A DNA stretch of 64,000 bases, taken from NCBI GenBank assembly GCA_035771165.1, contig JAWNZC010000348.1:1426001-1490000 (forward strand), given 5' to 3'. Under the pieces are notes generated by a model that saw only the letters and a program-made list of their open reading frames with translations, had not been told where the DNA came from and ran no database searches. Below are positions 57,201 to 64,000 of this stretch, piece by piece (positions within the stretch are counted from its first letter, which is position 1; each line of letters opens with the position of its first letter). This DNA comes from Paragorgia papillata (lineage: Eukaryota; Cnidaria; Anthozoa; Scleralcyonacea; Coralliidae). The translations under genes were made by a program, and so were the position numbers.

Positions 57201-60200
57201 TTGTTTTACGTTCATTTATATTTATACAGCAACGCTGCTATTGCCTGATTGCTTCATTATACCAAGAATACAATGTGTTCAGCGAGCGTGAAAGTGCAGA
57301 AACGTGAACAAAAACATAGAACAAAGTCTTTGGCTGTGTTTCTAGGGACTATGCGCAAAAGGACTGGATTTGGACTATACGTAATGGAGGTGGACTGAGA
57401 AAGGACTGGGATTAGACTCAACCAAATGTAACACTATCGGACTGAATTTTTTATCTAAAATTACGAACTACAGTATCACATCGTATTTTACTCAAAATCC
57501 AGAGCCAGACCAACCTAATGTGAACCGATACGTCCGCTACTACCTGTATAGTCCAGTCTCAGTTTAAATCCAGTCCAAGTCCGCTAGTGTGAAGGCACCT
57601 TTAGAAACAAACACAATAAAAAGAATTAAAATATGAAAACCAGTCCACAGAAAATGCACTCTAGGATTATCTATTTGTTTATAGATAAGAAGAAGCGAAA
57701 ACGATCTCCGTCGCCAGAGGCGTCGAAGAAAAAGAAAGCAAATGTTAAAAAAAGGTACAGTGTGCACATTAGGTCGTAACTGGTTAACTAGTCGTCAGTG
57801 GCGGCGGAAGATGTTTTATATTGGGGGGACTAATTCACAAAAAAATTGTGGCACAGGGGCGTGGCATTTTAACCTTTCGTCAATGATTTAAATAATTTTT
57901 TGCATTCAACTGAGTCCACTGGCGAGCGTTTAAAGCAAGAGGGTAGCTATGGAAACTGTGGGAGATTTTCCTGTCTCTTGCTACTCCTTTTCGGTTTAAA
58001 TTATTAAACCAGGAAACATATTACACGTATCAGACCTTTTAGTAACCTTTTGTCTTTCGCTGAATATCTGTACTTCTTATTATTAAACGTTTCTAAATTA
58101 TTCTTTTTAGTTTCGCACTTTGCATTACGTTCTTTATAGGTGCTAACTGACTCATTATTATCGTCACACTTAAACATATTGGGGAGGCTTAGCCCCTTCG
58201 TCAGAAATATTGGGGGGGGGGGGGGGGGGGGGGGGCGAGATCTGCACGTAACTTGTCGACTGACATGACTTATAATTGCTACAACATATCCTGCATCGAA
58301 CATCTAACGAATTATTTCCTAGACTTTACCAATTGTAAGAATTGTCGAGGGTGGGGGTGGGGGTGGGGGTGGGGTAACAGCTTCTTAAATCTCAAATAAG
58401 TGCATGTAATAGACCCACTGATCTCAATAAAACTGGATGGGGCATGAGGCTGGATTTTGCGTGCCAGTTGTATGATGACGTGACCACTACCCAAGATGGC
58501 TGCCACTGAAGTTCATAGCTTTCGTAGATTGAAAACATACAAAAGAGTTATTTTAAGAAAATTTACGAATGTAAGGACACAAGAAGTACTTAATAATGTT
58601 TAAGACACTAATTTCTTGTATTTGTTTCTGTTACTGAGCTGTAAAACCTTTAAGTTTCGTTGTTTTTCTTCAGTGCCGACAACGAAGAAAGTTCACGATA
58701 ATATAAACTGAAAACAGACTATAAAATCTACGAAGAATTCAATTCCAAGTCTTAAATTGTACCTTTTATAGTAATCTTAATGCCTTGACAATATCTCGTG
58801 TTGTGTACTTGCCATCTTTGACTGTATTTGTTGTTAAACAGTAAAAACTAAACGAACGGGCATCTGTTGTTTGCTTTACGGCTTTTCCGACTCCCCCGGC
58901 ACAGAGTACTTAATATTCCTCCCCCCGGATAATCTGACCGTGCTGGCGTCAAGATTGCTTATGCCAATCAACTTTGGGATTGGGAACAAGTTATAAGGCC
59001 GCAATGCGTCATATGTTCCACTACGTAAGATGACGGCGACTGGCACGAAATGTTTGACTGCTGGCCATATAGGGAATGGCCTATCCAGTTTATATAGAGA
59101 TCAGTGAATAGACCTTATTCAATTAGACCTCGTTTTAAAGTAAAAATTATTTTGAATTTCCCACATGAAAACGAGTTCATAAGGGCTAATTTATATGTAT
59201 ATAAAATAATTTTAATTCGTTGGCCATTTTTTGAATAAGGTCTATGCAATCCCCAGAAAATGGTGGAGGCAAACAAAATAATGTTATTAAGATATTTCTT
59301 TTTTGTGTTTCTGAATACTTATTCAAGCTAATACTAACAGAACTGAAGAGAAAAATTCATGAAAATAATATTTTTTTTATAGTATTGCTGGAAATCCAAA
59401 AAAAAAAGTTGAGAAGGATGAAGAAAGGTAAGCATTGCTAAAATATGTATTTTTCTTAATTTCTTTGTACATTGTAAGTTTTGGTTACATTGTTTCCATG
59501 CGAGAATCATGGCGATTGCATCCTTCATTAATAAAAATCTTTTTAAACAAAAAAACTCTGAATGTTTATGGATTTAAAATGAAACTGCCCGTTTTTACTT
59601 TCCAAGACAAGACCTTTGCGAATGTCATGATGCAAAAGACTTCTTTGTCATAAGTTTCCACGATACCATATTTGACAAAGGTCGCGTTACACGGTGCAAT
59701 TTTTCATACGACTTGTTTTGCAATGCGTTAACGTCGTGTATTGTTGAGAGACAACTTGTCGCAATCGTTGCACACAGTAGAACTCGGTTCTACTTTGTAC
59801 AATAATGATTGCCGCAACACCTCTTGCACGATTTTGGTCATTGCGCAACATGTTGCACGCTGCAATGATTTGTGCTTCTTGTCTCCCAAGGATACGTCAC
59901 GTCGTCAACGCCGTTGCGAGACAAGTTGCGTGAAAACTTGCACTGTGTAACAGGATTTTTATACTATTGCGATGTTGTACGTTAACCTAGTGCATTATTA
60001 ACTCGTTTGAACATTCAGTGCGTAGCAGCTTCCCGTTGTAAATCCCATACAGTTCGGGCGCGAGTGTCTTTACATCGTAACAGTCTATTGCTTACCTTAC
60101 AGCGGGGAAGAAGATCTCACCCAAGAATTACCTGATCCTGCTCCCATTCCTACGGTAAGTATAGAAAAAAATAGTTTATTGTTTGAAGCCTTGCATGGCG

Positions 60201-61257
60201 ATTTATAAACTAATATAAGTATAATATAATTTGTGGGTTACACCATGCATGTTATATTCAATTTGTGAGCTTTCGGCCCGTATTCCCGAGTCGAAGTCTC
60301 TGAAGACGGCTCGATAAACGGACCGAAAGCTCCGAAATTGAATTAAAACATGTTACTTGGTTGTCTACCAAGGGTCTATGCAACGTTGTCTACCAGGGGT
60401 CCTGCATGCACGTTATGCAACGTCATGCACTTACATCGGTGAAACCAAACGAAACTACTCCATTCGGCAGAGCGAACATGAAAACCCTTCACATTCCTCC
60501 GAGCCAGCGCGTCATATACCAAGTAACCATGGCCACTCGTTTAACTGGTCCTTTTTAGATTTTTCAAACTCTTGGTCTCGGCAAAGAATACTTGAAGCTA
60601 TTTACATTGCTATAAACACGAACTTATTTTAAATAAGCAAGTCAGCTCCTTTTCACCTTTTATTGTTTCCTTTGGGAGTTACATACATTTTTATAATAGC
60701 TATTGTTTCTACTTTTAGTATATTTCTTGTGCTTTTTAGAAACCTGCTTTTAAAAAGCACCTATTTAAACATTCATTTCTTTTCAGTTTTCTTTATGAAT
60801 TATTAATGATTGAATAAGTAATAATATAACTTGTATGTTTAATCACTATAGGTTCAGTCTTTTTCCTACCAAAATGTTTCAACAAATCTTGATATCTTCA
60901 AATTTTAATTTCAATTATAATTTGTGAAAGTATACTGAGCACAGCAATAAATTATTTTATTATACAACTGCATTAAAAACTGTCCAAATAACGCTAAAAA
61001 TGAGTGCAAATATACAGCGATATTAGTTATTTGCACTGGTTATTTGGATTCTTAGCCAATCAAATTTATCACACGGGAGACTACTTCCTGTATGCTTATT
61101 ATTTTGTCCTGGTGCAAGTCACGCTACTTCTCTGGCCTTTTTAAAGTTTTCTTTTTCCATAAAAATGTGTTGATCAGAGCAGTCGTGTAATGTAAATAAT
61201 TTTTGTAAATAAAATGTAAATAATTTTTACTCGTTGTTTGTATTTTGACTCGCCCTG

Positions 61258-61293
<36 letters not shown>

Positions 61294-63475
61294 TACAGCG
61301 ATACAACACACCAAAACATCTAATAAGATATCTATATAATCGCTTTTTCCTTTTCAGGTTGAGGAGATAAACTTCTCAACTTCAGAAGGTACTGTCTGTT
61401 TTATTTGTAATGTGTTTTTCTTCAAGGAATTATTTGTTTATTTAAATGATATCTTTATGTTCTATAGCCGCGAAAGGAAAAGATGCGGATTCTGGTCCAA
61501 TAAAAGGAGGAGTGATGATGGATATATCAAGTAAGTTTATTAAAAGTAATAGCGCACTTTACCTTATCTCAATACGTTGGTTTTAAACACTAATTGTACT
61601 GTGTTACATTTTGTTTTAATGATAAGCATTGAGCTTATATTTGTACAAAATAATTTATTCTGATCTTGTATTTGGTGCTCTTGCGGATTTCGAATTTGAA
61701 GGGTTTGAATCGTCAATTTGAGGTCGTCTGGGGGATTTGTCGATTTAGTCTTCATGTCCAGCTGACTATTCGGAAGAACCTCTGCGGAGGAGAGAGTATA
61801 TTTGGTGAGAATTATGTATATATATATATATATATATATATACATACATAAGGCATTATATACATGTATTATACATAAGACTATTGGTCTATGTTTGATG
61901 GAGTTTGTAGTTTAGGAGTGATTTTTGTATCTTAGATTTAGGGTGCTTATTTTATTGTTTTGACTACATTTAATTTCTTAAACGTTTGTCTTTATAAGTT
62001 TTCTCCCCAAAGTTCTTATTAGCTGCATGTAATTATAGTTGGCGTTTTAGTTGGTGGCCTTTGTTCTTTGTAAGGGATGTATCTCCAATGTATTCCCCCT
62101 AAAACTGGCGTTGATGAATTGCACTGGTCATACAAATTTATGGGTTTGTAAAAACCCTGGGGTTTACAAACTAGTGAACTAAACTTGTAATTGCTCAATT
62201 ATTTGGGTCCCTGCCACGTAGTATCGCCCCCATACGATAGTATTCAAAAGGTGAAGTAATTCGAGCAACAAACTGCTGCAACATTGTTGCATTGCAAGTT
62301 GGATAGCGTTGTTGCACGTATTACCGCCCACATTAACCATTGCCACGTTGAATCAGCATGTTGCAGCAAGTAGAACTGGAGTCTACTTTTTTTCAACAAA
62401 TTTTTGCAACAAAGTTGCGTTGCAAGTCGAAGAAAAATGTTGCCCATATTACCTCACCTTAAGATTACAATGCAGATACCAGAATTACTTTAACCATTAA
62501 TTTAAATTACACATTCTTCATTCTCAGATACAGAAAAAAGCCAAGAAGATGAAGATAATGAAACAAATGTATGTAATTTACGCTCTGAAGCTATGTTATT
62601 TGATAACCTGTTTCCAAAAGTGTAAAAAAAAGTAGAGTGGTGCGCAGGCTGTGTTTTAGAAAGGGCAATCTTTTCAAACTTATAAAGGTGTTTAGCTAAA
62701 CGTATGGCTTGAACTAATATGTTATGGGTTTTTTTGTCTCCAGGCATCGGAAGATGTTAGTTCTGTCCCAGGTTCCCCTGGTTCATCATCTCAAGATCCA
62801 AAAGACGGGAAAATAAAGGAAAGTTTCGAAGATCCAACTTCCTATGATGAGAATTTAACAGAACAAAGTCATCATGTTATTGTACCTAGTTACTCTTCTT
62901 GGTTTGATTATAACAGGTAATGTGCTCTACTGCTATAATAATATATAATATTTCAGAAACACAACTTCCCTTCATTTTCTCCTCTTACAGAACTATACTT
63001 AGCAACAAATGGTTTTTTAATCATATCTTTACAGCATCCACGCTATTGAGAGACGTGCTCTCCCAGAATTCTTTAATGGAAAGAACAAATCAAAGTCTCC
63101 AGAAATGTAAGTTAATCAGACCCAGTCCTATTAAGGGTGGTGCCGTGCCTATTGATTTTGCACGAACGAACGCACAGGCAAAAAATAAATCTACCTGAAA
63201 CCTAGCTGCTTGCAGCTAACTCTGTAGGACGCTGTAATTTGTTGGATAATTTGCTATACACATACTGGCCGACAAAATGACCTGGCAGACTAAATAAAGT
63301 TTTCTGTGCGTTCTTCTATTCTTCTAAGAGGTACTGAGTATGTTTGTATATTTTTCTATAGATATGTGGCGTATAGAAATTTCATGATTGATACCTACCG
63401 TTTAAATCCTACGGAATATCTTACGGCGACAGCATGTCGGAGAAACTTGGCTGGTGACGTATGTGCAATATTACG
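45294..63475 (+). CDS. SMARCC: SWI/SNF (BAF) core subunit SMARCC, SWI3-type; 3' part beyond window
   Basis: Twenty-two coding exons: 45294-45404, 45591-45662, 45845-45892, 47221-47306, 50736-50817, 51657-51749, 52100-52169, 53094-53163, 53687-53762, 53917-54009, 54230-54266, 56420-56469, 56560-56581 (22-nt microexon), 57685-57754, 59383-59427, 60103-60154, 61358-61388, 61468-61530, 62528-62568, 62744-62916, 63035-63106 and 63362-63475. All are GT/AG and in phase, giving 523 complete residues. The start is ATGGCGGTC after AAG. The N-terminal module ([43 protein letters not shown]) matches the MarR/BRCT/chromo-like region of BAF155/BAF170. A basic, likely nuclear-targeting stretch ([27 protein letters not shown]) follows. 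SWIRM starts near residue 447 ([15 protein letters not shown]) and includes [19 protein letters not shown] and [13 protein letters not shown]. The SANT domain, coiled coil and Pro-rich tail should lie to the right. The protein scaffolds the nuclear BAF remodeller. Whether it is pro-orthologous to SMARCC1 and SMARCC2 cannot be settled here. Confidence 0.93.
46010..46965. mobile_element. TIR element with about 130-bp inverted ends
   Basis: GGGCTAGCCTCCCTCGCAGC and CACCTACTACATCTGCTCA on the left are mirrored on the right at 46845-46945. The interior is AT-rich without a long frame. In SMARCC intron 3. Confidence 0.65.
46969..47155. repeat. Dispersed repeat, second copy of 21790-22000
   Basis: Same orientation as the ALIX copy and very similar over about 180 bp. 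It ends about 65 bp before SMARCC exon 4. Confidence 0.65.
47370..47600. repeat. Opposed telomere-like tracts
   Basis: TTAGGGTTAGGGTTAGG at 47375-47392 faces a degenerate CCCTAA-type tract at about 47495-47590 (AACCCTAACC, ATAACCCTC). The AT-rich spacer is about 100 bp. It is a fold-back arrangement in SMARCC intron 4. Confidence 0.65.
48109..48835. mobile_element. 727-bp TIR element with 6-bp target duplication
   Basis: Termini CAGGCCTTGCC and the mirror GGCAAGGCCTG, extended to about 16 bp. The direct duplication TGACAA lies at 48103-48108 and 48836-48841. Subterminal sequence is rich in GCGCGC words. The superfamily is not certain; a 6-bp duplication is seen in some hAT-related groups. 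It carries a small reading frame. Confidence 0.75.
48150..48485 (+). pseudogene. Small reading frame inside the 727-bp element, one in-frame stop
   Basis: The frame is open from the left part to TGA at 48333-48335. It then continues in the same frame for 50 codons to a second TGA at 48483-48485. The first part contains [20 protein letters not shown] and [19 protein letters not shown]; the second ends acidic and Ser-rich ([11 protein letters not shown]). Unrecognised family. It could be a decayed gene, a readthrough product or chance. Confidence 0.4.
48850..49690. other. Intronic sequence without recognised features
   Basis: SMARCC intron 4. AT-rich, with a loose internal repetition near 49320-49380 and 49550-49600 (CGACCA...TTTTC...GGTAGCC...TTTGGTGA). 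No exon. Confidence 0.4.
49992..50228. mobile_element. High-identity palindromic MITE
   Basis: Arms of about 90-100 bp mirror with few mismatches: GGTTCGGTTTACGGGTACCG, GCCATTTTGTTTATTA, CGAGTAAACATGCTGAC-type, ATATCTACCCG. It could form a very stable hairpin in RNA. In SMARCC intron 4. Confidence 0.8.
50340..50378. repeat. Perfect 16-bp hairpin
   Basis: ACAAGACTCTCGTGTC, a 7-nt loop, then the exact mirror GACACGAGAGTCTTGT. Purpose unknown. Confidence 0.75.
50868..51600. mobile_element. Palindromic element with hammerhead-like cores on both strands
   Basis: The left arm (50868-50990) and right arm (51000-51117, continued at 51574-51600) are mirror copies. The plus-strand core is CTGATGA at 51022-51028, a GATTT/AAAGTC stem, then GAAA at 51047-51050. 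The minus-strand core is TTGATGA (50970-50976), a GACTTT/AAAGTC stem with a GTAAT loop, and GAAA (50948-50951). The bases GGT before the core and ACC after TATC can pair as stem I. Such motifs are known in Penelope-like elements and retrozymes. Confidence 0.65.
51118..51573. mobile_element. 456-bp MITE nested in the right arm of the palindrome
   Basis: Termini CAGGGTTCGTGCT and the mirror AGCACGAACCCTG, with TTTAT duplicated at 51113-51117 and 51574-51578. The left arm of the host palindrome preserves the empty site, confirming the 5-bp duplication. The interior repeats CTCCTTGAA-type words. hAT-like termini; superfamily uncertain. Confidence 0.8.
52195..52680 (-). pseudogene. 5'-truncated copy of the CR1-like LINE family
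   Basis: The minus-strand frame 52636-52322 reads [20 protein letters not shown] and [18 protein letters not shown]. It closely resembles the C-terminus of the long copy in ALIX. The 3' ends also share CCCCAATTACGGCGATCCC-type and AGCTTCAGC words. In SMARCC intron 7, antisense. Confidence 0.85.
53275..53420. repeat. Copy of the 39527-39645 repeat with a C-run
   Basis: GGGGTTCCTGGGGCATCCCC...GGAAATTTTGAA...CATTTCC parallels the ALIX intron 2 copy. Confidence 0.5.
54018..54135. repeat. Impure CAA/CAG trinucleotide tract
   Basis: It starts right after the exon 10 donor of SMARCC, and the coding frame stays open into it for about 30 codons (Thr/Ala-rich). It is read here as intron, because splicing to 54230 keeps the frame and restores conserved sequence. 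Confidence 0.8.
54305..54680. mobile_element. About 370-bp MITE, copy 1
   Basis: Shares nearly its whole length with 60958-61332 (TACAACTGCATTAAAAACTG ... ACACCAAAACATCTAATAAG). Here the 3' part is a large palindrome (54551-54678) around a CGCCCTGCGGGC centre. Confidence 0.75.
54691..55040. mobile_element. Palindromic MITE with GACGTCACAACGTGGTAAGA arms, copy 2
   Basis: Near-identical to 24470-24830 in ALIX, inserted directly beside the previous MITE. The asymmetric tail includes GTCAGCTGAC and a GGGTATTGTATAAATATATA end. Confidence 0.8.
55540..55870. mobile_element. TIR-element copy with internal hairpin
   Basis: CGTCATTTGAACACGAAAGA...CTCGGCTATCGCC...CTTTCGTGTTCAAATGACG forms a strong hairpin at about 55736-55820. 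It begins near CTACGCACGCTCTGATTGGC. Inverted relative to the remnant at 44090-44500. Confidence 0.65.
56170..56345. mobile_element. Penelope-like terminal repeat with hammerhead-like motif
   Basis: CTGATTA (56224-56230), AGGG...CCCTC stem, GAAA (56243-56246) and ACGTATG. The mirror left arm has GGGCTTTGCTCGAAA on the minus strand. The downstream GCTATGTCTAAAACACTGTC and CACGCAGCAC recur, inverted, at 63930-64000. In SMARCC intron 11. Confidence 0.6.
56747..57045. mobile_element. MITE with AAAGGTGCTGTTACACGATG termini
   Basis: About 45-bp mirrored ends and repeated internal TTGCAACTTGCAA words. It directly abuts the next element. Confidence 0.75.
57047..57603. mobile_element. MITE with AGGTGCGTTCACACTTACTC termini
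   Basis: The left end mirrors the right AGTGTGAAGGCACCT, and TTA flanks each side. GGATT...CCAATAG / AATCCAGTCC-type subterminal words. It is inserted at the edge of the preceding MITE, whose terminus supplied the TTA target. Confidence 0.7.
58190..58375. repeat. G24 homopolymer and (GGGGGT)n tract
   Basis: G24 at 58212-58235 and four to five GGGGGT units at 58344-58375. Both have G-quadruplex potential on the transcribed-sense strand of SMARCC intron 14. Confidence 0.85.
59680..59960. mobile_element. MITE with GTTACACGGTGCAA-type termini
   Basis: TCGCGTTACACGGTGCAATT on the left mirrors AACTTGCACTGTGTAACAGG on the right. Internal GTTGCGCAACATGTTGCAC words. Related in style to 56747-57045 and 62235-62465. 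Confidence 0.65.
60240..60640 (+). pseudogene. Penelope-like element fragment: GIY-YIG endonuclease piece with upstream palindrome
   Basis: The frame at 60390-60630 reads [18 protein letters not shown], then [12 protein letters not shown] and [17 protein letters not shown]. This is the GIY-YIG pattern (YIG, R, E) found at the C-terminus of Penelope-like elements. Just upstream a palindrome (TGTGAGCTTTCGG...CCGAAAGCTC) carries CTGAAGA (60300-60306) and GAAA (60325-60328), again hammerhead-like. No reverse transcriptase remains. Confidence 0.65.
60958..61332. mobile_element. About 370-bp MITE, copy 2
   Basis: Second copy of 54305-54680, same orientation. Its last bases lie only about 25 bp before SMARCC exon 17. 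Confidence 0.75.
61818..61846. repeat. (TA)n microsatellite
   Basis: About 14 TA units in SMARCC intron 18. Confidence 0.9.
62235..62465. mobile_element. MITE with AAGGTGA.GTAAT termini
   Basis: The left AAGGTGAAGTAATTC mirrors the right ATATTACCTCACCTTA. The interior has repeated GCAACA...TTGTTGC words. Ends about 60 bp before exon 19. Confidence 0.6.
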
Positions 63476-63627
63476 GTAATTGACAATATATGATTGTTTT
63501 ACTGTAACTATAACGTTATGTGGATGTTTTGTACATGCGATTATAAGCTTGGAGTTATGAAGACTGTTTGATTGTTGGGATATAGTTGTATCATCTTGTC
63601 TTACTATTGCTATTTATAAAAAGGTTG

Positions 63628-63790
63628 CGTCTTACGCACGCTGTGATTGGTTGGTTTACTGTGTTTATATCAGGCTATGCAAACACGGTGTTTATATCAG
63701 GCTATGCAAACACGGTTGTGACGTCGGGCACATTTGTTAGTCTTACTTCATAAAATAAATAGAATGGATGCCCTGTGTTTATATAACCTG
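63628..63790. repeat. TIR-element fragment with a 27-bp direct duplication
   Basis: Starts with CTTACGCACGCTGTGATTGG, like the element at 55540. GTGTTTATATCAGGCTATGC...AAACACGG is duplicated head to tail at 63661-63714. Confidence 0.6.
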
Positions 63791-63924
63791 ATACAAACAC
63801 TCGATTGAGTTTTGGAGAATTCGGAAATACTGATGTAAACCCTTGTCTACGTCTCGGTTTCACATAAACTTTCGAATTCTCCCAATCCGTTATATTGATA
63901 TATTAATAATGGTAAAAAGCGGAG

Positions 63925-64000
63925 TGTTGTGTAGACAGTGTACTGTTTTGGATAGAGCAAAGTGAAAAGATAGTAAACTACCGAGGTTTTTTATAACGAA
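63925..64000. mobile_element. Edge of a Penelope-like terminal repeat (runs off window)
   Basis: GTAGACAGTG...GAGCAAAGTGAAAAGAT...AACGAA matches the reverse complement of 56270-56330. The hammerhead-like part should lie just past the edge. Confidence 0.5.

Overview
The window is nuclear DNA of an invertebrate animal. It is AT-rich, holds three intron-rich, conserved metazoan genes, and is packed with short palindromic DNA transposons, LINE fragments, microsatellites and a satellite array. The gene content, the CR1-like LINEs, the Penelope-like remnants with hammerhead-like motifs and the many TA/TWA-target MITEs fit an anthozoan cnidarian (stony coral or sea anemone). That placement is inference; no marker in the window proves it.

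Layout. (1) Positions 1-5155 are mostly non-genic, with inverted repeats and a possible last exon of an upstream gene at the left edge. (2) 5156-13869, plus strand: a complete 9-exon Cys-loop receptor subunit of the GABA-A type (482 aa). (3) 13870-17905: non-genic, with palindromic elements, a (GTTT)n tract grown inside an inverted-repeat arm, and a 1019-bp Tc1/mariner-type element with perfect 33-bp TIRs. (4) 17906-43392, minus strand: a complete 17-exon ALIX/PDCD6IP gene (873 aa: BRO1 domain, V domain, proline-rich tail with a PSAP motif). Its introns hold a nested transposon mosaic with a long intact CR1-like ORF (25879-29933), a tRNA-derived SINE, a 46-copy 20-bp satellite (36281-37220) and many MITEs. 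(5) 43393-45293: spacer between divergent genes, with a transposon remnant and a degenerate TTAGGG tract framed by inverted repeats. (6) 45294 to the right edge, plus strand: the first 22 exons of a SMARCC (BAF155/BAF170, SWI3-type) SWI/SNF subunit, ending inside the SWIRM domain.

The three genes work separately: fast inhibitory-type signalling, ESCRT-linked membrane scission, and chromatin remodelling. All exon boundaries below were read by eye from GT/AG sites, and reading phase was checked across every junction; all three genes stay in frame. No prokaryotic features, CRISPR arrays or viral genes were seen. The most interesting non-genic signals are palindromic elements with hammerhead-ribozyme-like cores on both strands, the three-layer transposon nest, the indel-free satellite beside an ALIX splice site, and the telomere-like tract just upstream of the SMARCC start codon.
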